From the NCBI RefSeq assembly GCF_900095865.1, contig NZ_FMIZ01000006.1:372001-436000 (forward strand): a stretch of 64,000 nt of DNA, written 5' to 3'. The stretch comes from Massilioclostridium coli. GTDB lineage: Bacteria; Bacillota; Clostridia; Oscillospirales; Ruminococcaceae. Below are positions 16,197-25,493 of this stretch, one piece after another; within the stretch, counting starts at the first letter, position 1; each line of letters begins with the position of its first letter. The translations under genes and the position numbers were made by a program. The notes beneath the pieces were generated by a model. The model searched no databases, was not told the DNA's origin, and saw only the letters and a list, made by a program, of their open reading frames with translations.

Positions 16197-17315
16197 TTAT
16201 TCAAAAAACTGCTTTAGCTTTACAAACTGAGAGCTCTCCTTTAACGAATTTACAGAGTAAAGGAACAACGCAGTATGGTAAGAATCAAGGTCAATACAAT
16301 CCTGATAAGATGTATTCCAGGTATTCAGGTTTACTACAGTAATCTGTTCACAATGGGGCAGATAGAACTGTACCAGTGTTCCTGCATTTTCATCTCCAAA
16401 AATCAGCATTTTCTTTCCTTCGGTGTTATTGGTGACAATATCGGTTACTGGTGCAGAACTTCCCTTTAAAAAAACATCTGTCTGGTCTGATGTATGTAAA
16501 TATTCTGGATAATAAATCGAGTTTTGGGTAGAAGCGCTGCCCCCATTTATTTCGGTTACTTGTATTTGCAGTTCTTTTTTAGTATAGTGGTATAAATCAA
16601 TATTATCGAAAGCGGCATCTTCATACCGCGTTTTTTCGTATAAGTCTCCTCGGAACGAGTCGGAGGCATGTTCAATACTATAATCCGATAAATCTGTCGT
16701 CACTAAACCAAGGGATTTTGCAATGTAACTATACAAAGTATAAGCCCCTAAACTGGTCAAACTATCCTGAGTATTATAATAGATCTGTTCTGTTTTTGCT
16801 GCGGTTAACGGGGTAATAGAATCCAAACAGGTAATCGAGGGATCCATTTTCGCATACATACTATTGATAAAAGTCACTTCATTTTCTCTGGGAATATAGG
16901 ATGGTATCTGCTCTTTATATAATTCTGCTGCGGAGGGTAAAAGGGTAATGTAGGACTGCCCGTTAAACTGATTGGAAAAATCATTGATATAATCTTTCAT
17001 CGAATTTACGGCCTGGTTAGAAGGCAATTGTGGATCTTCTAATAAACGGTTTCCCGACAAATAGACCCCATTAATCTTTTTTTGCCCAATTAAAATCATC
17101 GCTTTTGTTTTTAATCCCAACAGCCAATCTTTCCCTGGAATTGTTTGCTTTAAATACTCTTCCACCTGGTCATCATAATTCCCTTTTACAACTTTTGTCG
17201 CAGAAGGCAAAGGAAACTCAGCTGATTGGCTATTTTTTAAATTCCTCATGAAAAAACCAACTGTGGGAAACAAAATTAAAATGGTAAAGAGCCCCACGAT
17301 TAATTTGTGCCTCAT
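16197..17315 (-). CDS. DHHW-like SGNH-fold protein with lost catalytic residues
   Basis: A 372-residue secreted or membrane-anchored protein (anchor about 5-23) related to the DHHW proteins. These accompany MBOAT acyltransferases and are thought to help O-acetylate exported polysaccharides. The order of segments fits the family: EEYLKQTIPGKDWLL, KINGVYLSGNRLL, YITLLPSAAELY, and a C-terminal MLIFGDENAG. The active residues are changed. The DHHW motif reads QDSL (residues 183-186, in NTQDSLTSLGAY), and the expected DSYA nucleophile motif reads DENA (308-311). It is 17 bp behind the MBOAT gene. It may be a structural partner or bind an acyl group without catalysis. Confidence 0.8.
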   Translation of the reverse strand: MRHKLIVGLFTILILFPTVGFFMRNLKNSQSAEFPLPSATKVVKGNYDDQVEEYLKQTIPGKDWLLGLKTKAMILIGQKKINGVYLSGNRLLEDPQLPSNQAVNSMKDYINDFSNQFNGQSYITLLPSAAELYKEQIPSYIPRENEVTFINSMYAKMDPSITCLDSITPLTAAKTEQIYYNTQDSLTSLGAYTLYSYIAKSLGLVTTDLSDYSIEHASDSFRGDLYEKTRYEDAAFDNIDLYHYTKKELQIQVTEINGGSASTQNSIYYPEYLHTSDQTDVFLKGSSAPVTDIVTNNTEGKKMLIFGDENAGTLVQFYLPHCEQITVVNLNTWNTSYQDCIDLDSYHTALFLYSVNSLKESSQFVKLKQFFE

Positions 17316-17332
17316 AAAAATTCACTTCTTCC

Positions 17333-18721
17333 TTACAAAGTAAAACATAAAAAGGGGATAGTATTGCTATTCATTAAAAAAGCAATACTAAAAATCCATA
17401 TGATAAAAATGACCATTGGCTTTAAAAGATGGTAAATTTTTGGATAGTAGAGGTATAAGCTCTCTTTGTAATGTTTTAAAAAATGGCTACTGATAAAGAT
17501 ACAAATTAGTAAGATAACTAGATAGGATGCAAAAAAATAGATTGTTTCGTTATTGATCCAAGGATAACGCCCCCAACCAAACATAACCCCTAAATAGGAA
17601 AGTGCAGAACTTACATTGGGGTGGGATAACATAACAAACACAAATACCGTCATGAAAAAGGTGTAAAACTGCCCTAAGAACCGGGGAATCTTTTTTAAAA
17701 AATTGCCCCAAACAAACCGTTCCCCCAATAAAATAGTAACATAAAAAACTGCCGCTATTATCACATTCCATCCAAAACCACGCCAAAAGCAATAAGCTGC
17801 GATTACAATCAAAAGATTGAATACCAACCACAGTTTTCCTTTGTGGATACCATTGAGTGGATAAAAAATATACCGTTTGAACCAGCGGATTATGGATATA
17901 TTCCATCTATGCCAAAACTCTGTCACACTCCTGGAGGAAAAGGGAGCCCGAAAGTTACGTGGCAAGTAAAATCCCAACATCTTTGCCAATCCCCTTGCCA
18001 TATCGGTATAGCCGGAAAAATCGAAATAGAAACGAAAAATAATTGCCAATATTCCCAACCATGCTGTTAAAATAGAGAGGGAACTATCGTCTGCCGCTAA
18101 AATCTGGCTGCACAATGGATACAGGTTATCCGCCAATAAAACCTTTTTCCCCAACCCTTTACCAAATAATAAAATCCCTTCTGAAATATTGAAAAAAGAG
18201 ATTGTCCTGTTCTCAAGCTGTCCAGAAAAATTTTGGTAACTAATTACCGGTCCCGCCAGCACTTTTGGGAACATAGCAAGATATACAAAATAAGAGATAA
18301 AATTTTTTTGTATGGTTGCTTTTCCCCAATAAATATCTACTAAATAAGAAATACAGGATAAAATATAAAAAGAAATTCCCAATGGAATATGGTAAACCGT
18401 AGTTACCTTTACATAGCTGCTAATATAATCCGGCATAATTTTACAGGAAATAAAAATTCCTAAATTAATCGCCAGCCCTACTACCAACCATGCAACCCTT
18501 GCCCTGTTATCCTTTTGAAATTTGGTATATAACCGGCCAATGATATAATTGGCAATTGCGATATTTACCAGTAAAATAATATAAATAGGTTCCCCGAAAG
18601 AGTAAAATAGAATACTGCCCAAGGTAATCCAGTAATTTTTCACTTTAGCTGGGAGTAGATAATAAATCAGAAAAAATACTGGCAAAAAACAGAATAGAAA
18701 GCTAAATGTGGAAAAAATCAT
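17333..18721 (-). CDS. MBOAT-family O-acyltransferase (AlgI/DltB-like), catalytic His replaced
   Basis: A 462-residue polytopic membrane protein with the AlgI layout: N-terminal FSTFSFLFCFLPVFFLIYY, IPLGISFYILSCISYLVDIY, FYFDFSGYTDMARGLAKMLG, and the signature SVTEFWHRWNISIIRWFKRY. MBOATs move acyl groups across the membrane onto exported glycans. The usual WHG motif with the catalytic His reads FWRGF, with Arg at residue 314 (codon CGT at 17780-17782, one transition from CAT). The start ATG overlaps the rnmV stop by four bases and has GGAGG upstream, so translation is coupled. The DHHW-like partner follows. Both partners lack their key residues. Confidence 0.88.
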   Translation of the reverse strand: MIFSTFSFLFCFLPVFFLIYYLLPAKVKNYWITLGSILFYSFGEPIYIILLVNIAIANYIIGRLYTKFQKDNRARVAWLVVGLAINLGIFISCKIMPDYISSYVKVTTVYHIPLGISFYILSCISYLVDIYWGKATIQKNFISYFVYLAMFPKVLAGPVISYQNFSGQLENRTISFFNISEGILLFGKGLGKKVLLADNLYPLCSQILAADDSSLSILTAWLGILAIIFRFYFDFSGYTDMARGLAKMLGFYLPRNFRAPFSSRSVTEFWHRWNISIIRWFKRYIFYPLNGIHKGKLWLVFNLLIVIAAYCFWRGFGWNVIIAAVFYVTILLGERFVWGNFLKKIPRFLGQFYTFFMTVFVFVMLSHPNVSSALSYLGVMFGWGRYPWINNETIYFFASYLVILLICIFISSHFLKHYKESLYLYYPKIYHLLKPMVIFIIWIFSIAFLMNSNTIPFLCFTL

Positions 18722-19314
18722 TGGTTTTCCTCCTGTTTTAACAGCTGGATTAATCTTTGATATTCCTCATATCCCACAGCATGATTTAAATATTCCAACA
18801 AATGGTTGGTGGAAAGATATTCTGGCAAACCTAGTTGTTTAAACAGCCATTTTCTTCTATTTTTGCTGTTTCCCCCACCACTTAGACCATCTTCATACAA
18901 ATGGTATTTTGTCACTGGCGTCCGTTGAATAGGCTGTTCACATCCTATCCCTGCCTGTTGCAACCGTTTCCGCAAAATTTCATCCGATATTCCTTCCACT
19001 CCCAGGAATCCTGCTTTAGAGGGCTTTTCTTTCCGTTTTTCCTTCCCTAAAATTTCGGGAATAAATACATTGGTAACCCGTCCACCATGGGCAATGGATT
19101 GGATATAATTGCGGATGACCAGTCCAGCGGTATCGCTATCGGTTAATACAACTACCCCTTGCGTTTGCGCCAGTTTCCGAATCAAGGCGGATTTTTCCCG
19201 ATCTTTAAATATGCGGAATCCATCTGTTTGGATTACCAAGCCATCCACTAGATGTTTTAATTTTATCTTATCGTATTTTCCTTCCACTACGATTGCTTGG
19301 TCTACATGAATCAT
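18718..19314 (-). CDS. rnmV: Ribonuclease M5-like Toprim protein
   Basis: A 198-residue Toprim-domain nuclease that in Firmicutes matures 5S rRNA from its precursor. The Toprim motifs are clear: the Glu in IVVEGKYDK (about 8-16) and the DxD in VVLTDSDTAG (about 55-64). The C-terminal half (SKAGFLGVEGISDEILRKRL) is the DUF4093 part of RNase M5. It overlaps holA upstream and the MBOAT gene downstream by four bases each. rnmV more often sits beside ksgA, so the holA context is a little unusual. Confident on family. Confidence 0.9.
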   Translation of the reverse strand: MIHVDQAIVVEGKYDKIKLKHLVDGLVIQTDGFRIFKDREKSALIRKLAQTQGVVVLTDSDTAGLVIRNYIQSIAHGGRVTNVFIPEILGKEKRKEKPSKAGFLGVEGISDEILRKRLQQAGIGCEQPIQRTPVTKYHLYEDGLSGGGNSKNRRKWLFKQLGLPEYLSTNHLLEYLNHAVGYEEYQRLIQLLKQEENQ

Positions 19315-20357
19315 CCCTTCACCTCTTGCCTAGCCAGAATCATTTTACCAACTGCTGTTTCCAAGATAATACGGTGGTCTACCCTGGAAGATTTCAACTT
19401 GATATCCGCTTCCATCAGGCAATCCAAACAGCGTTTTATCTGCCCCATAGAAAAGCGGGAACAATCCCGCATAGCGTTCCTCATCCGAAACTCCCTGCCT
19501 TTATAAGAATACGCCTGTAAGATCGCATCTTCATTCTGCCCTGCGCTTTGTGCTGCTCGGGCACGATAAATATCCAAAAAAGAAGTATTCATAGCAGATA
19601 AAAGCAATATCTCATCCTGTTGCTGGGATAACAGCCTATCCAAAATCTGAAATGCTTTTTGATATTGTCCTTGTAGTACCGCTTTCGCAAGGTCAAAAGA
19701 AGAGCTTTCTACACTGGGGGTCACTAATTGGAAAATATCATCCCTAGTAATTTCTCTCCCCAAAGCATAAAAGGCCAACTTATCTAGTTCATGTAATAAC
19801 GAATTTAGCTCTGTCCCACAGAGGTCAATCAAATCATATGCCGCTTTTGTACTGATAGCACTCCCCAATTTTTCTGCCTGTTTGCAAAGGATTTTTACTA
19901 GATCAGAACGGGTTTTTAACACAAATTCAGTTACACAACCAATTTTCTCAACCAGTTTAGAAAAATTACGGTATGTGCTGGATTTTTTTAATATAACTTC
20001 CCGTCCAGGATACCAAAAAATCAAAATAGTGGTTTCTGGCAAATCCTGAATCATCTGTTCTAGCTGTTTCAGTTGTGATTTCCCTAATTTTTCTAAGTCC
20101 ATATCTTCCACCGCGATACAACGGTGTTCTGACATCATAGGCAGTGTTTCCACTTCGTTGGACAATTGCTCCAAAGTCGCTTTTGCCCCATCTACCTTTA
20201 CAAAATTAAATAGTGGTTGACCAGTAACCGCTTTTCGGAACAGAAGATTCGCTGTTTTTTCCAACAGGTAATTTTCCTGCCCATACAAAAAGTATACAGA
20301 ATAAAATTGATTTTGACGAACCTGCTTCACCAGCTCTTTATCCGATATATAAGGCAT
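19311..20357 (-). CDS. holA: DNA polymerase III delta subunit
   Basis: The delta subunit is the wrench of the clamp loader that opens the beta sliding clamp. At 348 residues the length is normal. The N-terminal beta-binding region contains FYSVYFLYGQENYLLEKTAN. The AAA+-like middle includes LPMMSEHRCIAVEDMDLEKL and TTILIFWYPG, without a Walker A motif as expected. The C-terminal collar domain contains SSSFDLAKAVLQGQYQKAF and ILLLSAMNTSFLDIYRA. Next to comEC is a common position for holA. Only three bases separate it from the comEC stop, and AGGTG lies nine bases before its ATG. Confidence 0.95.
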   Translation of the reverse strand: MPYISDKELVKQVRQNQFYSVYFLYGQENYLLEKTANLLFRKAVTGQPLFNFVKVDGAKATLEQLSNEVETLPMMSEHRCIAVEDMDLEKLGKSQLKQLEQMIQDLPETTILIFWYPGREVILKKSSTYRNFSKLVEKIGCVTEFVLKTRSDLVKILCKQAEKLGSAISTKAAYDLIDLCGTELNSLLHELDKLAFYALGREITRDDIFQLVTPSVESSSFDLAKAVLQGQYQKAFQILDRLLSQQQDEILLLSAMNTSFLDIYRARAAQSAGQNEDAILQAYSYKGREFRMRNAMRDCSRFSMGQIKRCLDCLMEADIKLKSSRVDHRIILETAVGKMILARQEVKG

Positions 20358-20360
20358 CCT

Positions 20361-22505
20361 TTATTTCACCTGTCCCTTCTCATCACAGACCAATTCCACT
20401 AAGTTGGATTCCGTTTGATATACGGTTTCACCATTTTGCAATAACACTTGGTTATTCTCTAAAATTATATCATATTTCACAGAAAAATCCACGGGTTTCC
20501 TGGTAGTTTTCCCATTTTTTAAATAAAATGTTACGATTTCACCTTCCGGTACTGGAGGATAATTTCCCATGGCAACCGTCACCTCTCCCCATTTACAAAA
20601 AACAGACTGGTTATCCAAAATCAAACAAAAATCATCCCGATTGATTTGGATAGAAGTATCCTCTACTACACGAGTATTACTCAGGTCAGATTGCATAATA
20701 TCGCCGAGCATTGTTCCTTCTTCCGGAACACATATCCAATCCACCTGTTGATTCTCCAATAAAAATGGAACTCCTGCCGCTTCTTTCTTATTGGCATCTG
20801 TTAAAACCAACAAATCTACTTTTTGGGTACCCTTGCCTTGTAAATAGGAAAGGGTATGATATCCTCCCTGATATCCTCCACAGTTCAACAACACAGTGGT
20901 ACCATCTTTTTGAAGTATTACACTATACCCATAACTTCCATCCACAATAGCCATTATCATTTGATTGGAAACTGTAATTTGATAGGATACCGCTCCAGCT
21001 ACTAAACAAGTAACCGAAGCGCAAGCGACCAATGCAAGGAATTTATTTTTATGAATCCCTACGGCAATAAGAACTAGCACCAAGCTCAAAACACACCAGA
21101 GCTGGACAAAATCATAATGCAACGGAATAGGCGGTACATGGGAAAATAGTTTTGCCAGCTGTTCCAACCCCCAAATAGAAGCATTTTCCAAATAACAAAT
21201 AGGGGCCAATAAAAAGGATACCTGTGGCAGAAGCAATCCTAAAATAGCGATAAAAAAGCCAAAACACAAAATAACAGTCGCCAACGGAATTGCTAATAAA
21301 TTGGAAATCGGGGAAACCCAAACGAACTGAGAAAAAGACGCAACAATTACTGGAATCGTAAATATGGTTGCGCTTACCCCAACACTAAACCCTTCCACCA
21401 AAAATCGGACCAAACTGGATTTCAGTTTTATTTTTTCAAATATCCGTTTTGATAGCGGACGTGCCAACAACACCAATCCAAATGTTGCGGAAAAGGAGAG
21501 CAAAAAACTGAGGTTTAAAATAGAAAAAGGAGATATGATTAAAATTAACCCAGCAGCTAAGCCCAGTGAATTGACCGAATCCGCTTTAGCATCCATTAAC
21601 TTTCCAATTAAAATTGCCCCCATCATAATACCGGCACGGACAACTGATGGGGAGCAACCCGTTAGCAGCGCAAATAAAAAGATAAAAACAATTCCTAATA
21701 AAGAAGAAACTTTTCTAGGCACACGGATTTTGCTTAAAGTCCCTATTATCAATGCCATTAAAATCGAAAGATGCAAACCACTTACCGCTAACATGTGGGA
21801 ATATCCAGCTAGTCGGAAGGATTCTGTGACAGAATAGGGTATCTTTTCTTTCTGCCCCAATAGCATACCGGATAAAACTGCTGCCTGTTCGGGTTGCAAA
21901 TGTTCTTCAAATACCTGTATAATACGGTCCCTTAATTGGAATAACATCGCTTGGAAGGAAAAACGGTTATGGGATACTACTTCAAAATCCTGTACTTCAT
22001 CAAAATCTGTGGACAAGAAAAAATATTTCGTTTTTGCTTGGTCATCTATTGTCAACTGGTTTGATTTTGATATCCGTACTAGTTCTCCAGTAAACTGGCA
22101 TATATCCCCATATTGACAGGGCAATTGAGTAGAGGTATTACTGCGTAAATAATAGTAGCCCGCAACTTTTTTGTGATCAATTTCTTTTACACGGAATAAA
22201 TATTCCATCGTTCCATTCGTGTCTTCTGTACAATCATACATTACCGCTTTTACTGGAACAGTTTCTCCGTCCCACGCTACAGCTGGCTGGTACACAAATA
22301 CTTGATAAAACCCCAAATATGCCACTCCAACTGCCAAAGAAAAACAAAATAGACAGAACGGACGAAATTTTCGCTTAAAGTAAAATAAAAAGCTGATGGA
22401 TGCTGGCAAAACTGCCAATATCCAAATCAGCTTTCCACTAAAAAAGGATGCAACCAATAAACCAGCTGCAAAACCGCCACCTAGTTTTAACATTGGTCGT
22501 GTCAT
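20361..22505 (-). CDS. comEC: ComEC/Rec2 DNA-uptake channel with degenerate C-terminal domain
   Basis: A 714-residue membrane protein that forms the channel for single-stranded DNA in natural transformation. Layout: N-terminal helices and an OB-fold-like DUF4131 region (about 80-190), then the competence core with LSGMLLGQKEKIP, AGYSHMLAVSGLHLSILMAL and TGCSPSVVRAGIMMGA. The C-terminal metallo-beta-lactamase-like domain follows (about 530-714). Its metal motif THxHxDH is replaced by LTDANKKEAAG, and the usual VGQGD start reads VDGSYGYS, so this part is unlikely to be a nuclease. Its start overlaps the upstream surface-protein stop by four bases. Confidence 0.92.
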   Translation of the reverse strand: MTRPMLKLGGGFAAGLLVASFFSGKLIWILAVLPASISFLFYFKRKFRPFCLFCFSLAVGVAYLGFYQVFVYQPAVAWDGETVPVKAVMYDCTEDTNGTMEYLFRVKEIDHKKVAGYYYLRSNTSTQLPCQYGDICQFTGELVRISKSNQLTIDDQAKTKYFFLSTDFDEVQDFEVVSHNRFSFQAMLFQLRDRIIQVFEEHLQPEQAAVLSGMLLGQKEKIPYSVTESFRLAGYSHMLAVSGLHLSILMALIIGTLSKIRVPRKVSSLLGIVFIFLFALLTGCSPSVVRAGIMMGAILIGKLMDAKADSVNSLGLAAGLILIISPFSILNLSFLLSFSATFGLVLLARPLSKRIFEKIKLKSSLVRFLVEGFSVGVSATIFTIPVIVASFSQFVWVSPISNLLAIPLATVILCFGFFIAILGLLLPQVSFLLAPICYLENASIWGLEQLAKLFSHVPPIPLHYDFVQLWCVLSLVLVLIAVGIHKNKFLALVACASVTCLVAGAVSYQITVSNQMIMAIVDGSYGYSVILQKDGTTVLLNCGGYQGGYHTLSYLQGKGTQKVDLLVLTDANKKEAAGVPFLLENQQVDWICVPEEGTMLGDIMQSDLSNTRVVEDTSIQINRDDFCLILDNQSVFCKWGEVTVAMGNYPPVPEGEIVTFYLKNGKTTRKPVDFSVKYDIILENNQVLLQNGETVYQTESNLVELVCDEKGQVK

Positions 22506-23836
22506 TTTTTTGTTTCCTCTTTCTCCGTTTCCAGTTGTTGCAGTTTTCTCAGTTTCTTTTTGCGGTTATAAATAACAACCACTATACCGACAATCATCAA
22601 AACAGCAACTACAACTGCTATAATCCATTGAATTGACATTCCATCGGATTGTCCTTCACTTGATGATTGATAGTTTAGGTTATTTTGCTGGATATACGGA
22701 TTAATTTGATGCTGAGTTGCCACCATAGCTAAAATAGCCTGTCCTGTAGAACGAACCGTACTTTCCTCACCTATTTGAACCGAGAATCCTCCATCTGACC
22801 CTTGATACGCAAGCAAACGATCCATCAAGTTTTGATGATTCTGAGCAAACCTGGAGTCATTCACTGATATTCCCAAGGAATTCAACGCAATCATAACATA
22901 GCTCAAGTTCTCAGAATATGCTATTCCATCCTGTAAAAAATCGCCATCTTTATTTTGAGTATCCTGTAGATAGACAAGCCCTTTTCGGACAGCGTCACTC
23001 ACTTCTTTTTGATCTACATAATTGGACAATGCCGTTAACACTGTAGCGGTATCCCGAATTTCAGAACCCGGCATTCCAAAAGAGCCATCTTCGTTCTGGC
23101 TTTCCAACAACCAGTTCACTAGACGTTTTCGAGAATTTCTGGCGTTCCTTGACAAGCTATAATCATTGCTATCATATGCAATTAAAGCAAACGCCATGCT
23201 ATAAACCCCTTCTGTTGGCAAATCAGGGTATTGGTATAATACTTGAATGAGGTCAAGACCTTGGAAGTCTTTTGGATTTAATCCACTAAATACCAGGCTT
23301 AAAATATCCTGCTCTAAAAGGAACGCCTGATGGTATTCCCCATTGCGTTCCACAATTTTCTGTTTCATTTTGGTAGCGGTAGCAACATCCGTTGTGGTTC
23401 CACAAACTCCAGTCACAATTAAATAAGTTTCATCTTTCTCGTTTAAGCCCAGCCAAGTACTTGCTCGATTCAAGGCAGCGGTCATCTGGTCATCCCAATG
23501 AAAACCAGCTTCGTCCTGATTCTCGAACCCATCAAAACCTCCACTATTGGAAACAGGCTCCTTCTGGCTAGAAGAACGGTCTAGAATAGAAGTTGTTGTC
23601 GAATTCTGAAAAGATTGTTGGCTAGAAGAAGCTACTGTGGAAGATAACTGGGAAGAACTAGATTCTAAAGAAGAACTGGTTTGCTCGGAAGAACTGTTGG
23701 ATTCTATCGTAGATTCTGGCTGGGAAGAAGCCATGGAGGAGCTGGACTCAGAAGACTCTGTTTCCGCAAAAACAGGAGTAACAAAACAAAAGAATAAGGC
23801 AAAAACTAGGCAGCATGCCAAACATCTTTTTATCAT
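22502..23836 (-). CDS. Secreted squalene-cyclase-repeat protein with C-terminal membrane anchor
   Basis: A 444-residue exported protein. Residues 1-24 are a signal peptide ending VFAET. Residues 25-100 are a Ser/Gln-rich linker, probably extended. Residues about 115-375 contain alpha-barrel repeats of the terpene cyclase/prenyltransferase type, with QNEDGSFG, QNKDGDFL and GSDGGFSV at the repeat turns. Residues 405-430 form a membrane helix with a basic tail. Such secreted repeat proteins in Clostridia have no known enzymatic activity and may bind ligands. It opens an eight-gene operon and is coupled to comEC by a four-base overlap. Its ribosome binding site contains a run of eight G. Confidence 0.85.
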   Translation of the reverse strand: MIKRCLACCLVFALFFCFVTPVFAETESSESSSSMASSQPESTIESNSSSEQTSSSLESSSSQLSSTVASSSQQSFQNSTTTSILDRSSSQKEPVSNSGGFDGFENQDEAGFHWDDQMTAALNRASTWLGLNEKDETYLIVTGVCGTTTDVATATKMKQKIVERNGEYHQAFLLEQDILSLVFSGLNPKDFQGLDLIQVLYQYPDLPTEGVYSMAFALIAYDSNDYSLSRNARNSRKRLVNWLLESQNEDGSFGMPGSEIRDTATVLTALSNYVDQKEVSDAVRKGLVYLQDTQNKDGDFLQDGIAYSENLSYVMIALNSLGISVNDSRFAQNHQNLMDRLLAYQGSDGGFSVQIGEESTVRSTGQAILAMVATQHQINPYIQQNNLNYQSSSEGQSDGMSIQWIIAVVVAVLMIVGIVVVIYNRKKKLRKLQQLETEKEETKK

Positions 23837-24192
23837 TTCATCCCCCCCCTTTGATTCATCATAATACCATACCAGTACGGCGAAAATGTCAATTTATCAT
23901 TCATTTTTACAATGTTTCTGTTATAAAAACGATTTTTCTCCTTATTTTTATTATACAATATTTTTTTATTTTTTCTATAGATGGGCTCAAACAAACATGA
24001 TATTTAGCTATTTGCATAAATTTAAACAAAAAAAATTTACTGTTTTATCATTACAGAACAAAACAATTGCTTATAATTTAGGACAAAAATGATGTTGATA
24101 TCCTCTTATACGAATAAAACAAATTAAACTTTTTGATAAGACGCATAAACAACAATTTGGATATATTTTTTAAATGGGAAACCAATCGTAAA
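23837..24192. other. Intergenic region upstream of the comEC operon
   Basis: About 355 bp, very AT-rich, presumably containing the operon promoter. I could not place a convincing -35/-10 pair, and no gene is supported. Confidence 0.5.
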
Positions 24193-24226
24193 AAAACATC
24201 GAAAGGCCTCCCTTTCGATGTTTTGA
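24191..24226 (-). terminator. Terminator after the small membrane-protein gene
   Basis: Perfect 13-bp arms, 24193-24205 with 24212-24224 (AAAACATCGAAAG/CTTTCGATGTTTT), begin directly after the stop at 24227. Confidence 0.88.
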
Positions 24227-24754
24227 TTATTTGAAAATGCGTTTAAAAATCTGTTTCCGGAACTTCTCTTGATACAATTGTACAAGCTGCGTAATTGCTA
24301 AATCGTAAATAAAAAATGTAATAATCACAAATACAAAACCGCCCGCCAACAGCCAGGGGTTAGTCTCAATATCTTCCATTCCGAACAGATATACTACGGC
24401 TAAGTATCCCGCTACTGTTACAATACTAATTAAAAGTAGCTTACATAGGTATTCTACAATACGAGAAGGTATCTGCTCCAATACTGATTTTAAAATTGGA
24501 TAATACCCTAATAAAATAATATAAAACAGTGCTGCCTCTCGATCCGGTGAAATAAAAATGGAAAGGATGGATACGCCGATATAAACAACCAACGCATATT
24601 TGCGCCCCAGTTCCATTACAATGAGTACCAATAATACCCCCGCAATTCCGGGCAAGGCAAACATGGCAAATGGAAAAATCCCCGTAAAAAACATCAATAC
24701 TATGCTTAAAGCAGTTACCATACCACCTAAAGCAACTTTTTGGCTTAATTTCAT
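24227..24754 (-). CDS. Six-helix membrane protein, ECF S-component-like
   Basis: A 175-residue membrane protein with about five to six helices, starting KVALGGMVTALSIVLMFFTG and followed by FAMFALPGIAGVLLVLIVME. This N-terminal pattern and size resemble the substrate-binding S components of ECF vitamin transporters, but no ligand motif can be assigned. The frame opens at a GTG (24778), yet the ATG at 24754 has GAGAGGG nine bases before it and is preferred. It is 31 bp behind the DnaJ-like gene and likely in one operon with it and DUF5685. Confidence 0.7.
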   Translation of the reverse strand: MKLSQKVALGGMVTALSIVLMFFTGIFPFAMFALPGIAGVLLVLIVMELGRKYALVVYIGVSILSIFISPDREAALFYIILLGYYPILKSVLEQIPSRIVEYLCKLLLISIVTVAGYLAVVYLFGMEDIETNPWLLAGGFVFVIITFFIYDLAITQLVQLYQEKFRKQIFKRIFK

Positions 24755-24785
24755 TACTCGATTCCCTCTCTTTTTCACAGATAGA

Positions 24786-25493
24786 TTAACAGCACGAAAT
24801 CAAGTCGCCGCCCATACATTCACAACAACAGTCTGCACAGATTAAGCCGCTGCACAAATCACAGCCACTGCAGCCCCCCACATTATTTTGCGGAGTACGA
24901 TATTGGCCATTTTGTGCGGAGCCAAAATTCCCTTGGCGCTGCCAAGCCATACGGTTTAATGCTGCACGGTATTCCGCATTATTGGGATCCATTCGGTTCG
25001 CAGTGGAAAAATAGTTGGTAGCGTCGTCAATCCATCCTCTGGAAAAAAACACTGTGCCTTTCAGAAAATACCATTCAGCAGTTCGACTCTCCGGTCCCAT
25101 GCCATCTAACAGTTCTTCTGCCTCTACCATACGATTGTTTTGGATCATATTACGGATATCCGTAAATCCAGCTGAGGAATTGGCATTATAGTTTGTATAG
25201 CCCCCAGACTGTGCCTGTTCATAAGAATATGAAGAGTTATTGCCACCAGTTTCTGGGTTGTCAATTGTTATGGTTGGGTTACTATTATTCTTTGCCTGCG
25301 TTTTACGACGCTCATTCATAATAGAATCAAACGCATCCGTAGCTTCCTGTAATTTCTCTGATGCAAATTTTTTCATGTTAGAGTCATCATAATTATCTGG
25401 ATGGTATTTCCGTTGCATCACATTATAGGCTTGTTTTACTTGTTCATCTGTAGCGTTTTGACTAATTCCAAGAATCTGATATGGATCTGTCAT
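24786..25493 (-). CDS. DnaJ-domain protein with Cys-rich tail
   Basis: A 235-residue J-domain protein. The J domain (1-63) has the essential HPD in RKYHPDNYDD, so it should stimulate an Hsp70 ATPase. Residues 64-125 are polar and Asn/Ser-rich. Residues 128-185 look like one or two TPR-type helices (AEWYFLKGTVFFSRGWIDDA). The last 25 residues are very rich in Cys (GGCSGCDLCSGLICADCC), suggesting a metal-bound or lipidated tail, although no standard motif is evident. It overlaps the DUF5685 gene by 32 bases, and GGGAGAAACAAA before its ATG lies inside that gene. Confidence 0.88.
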   Translation of the reverse strand: MTDPYQILGISQNATDEQVKQAYNVMQRKYHPDNYDDSNMKKFASEKLQEATDAFDSIMNERRKTQAKNNSNPTITIDNPETGGNNSSYSYEQAQSGGYTNYNANSSAGFTDIRNMIQNNRMVEAEELLDGMGPESRTAEWYFLKGTVFFSRGWIDDATNYFSTANRMDPNNAEYRAALNRMAWQRQGNFGSAQNGQYRTPQNNVGGCSGCDLCSGLICADCCCECMGGDLISCC

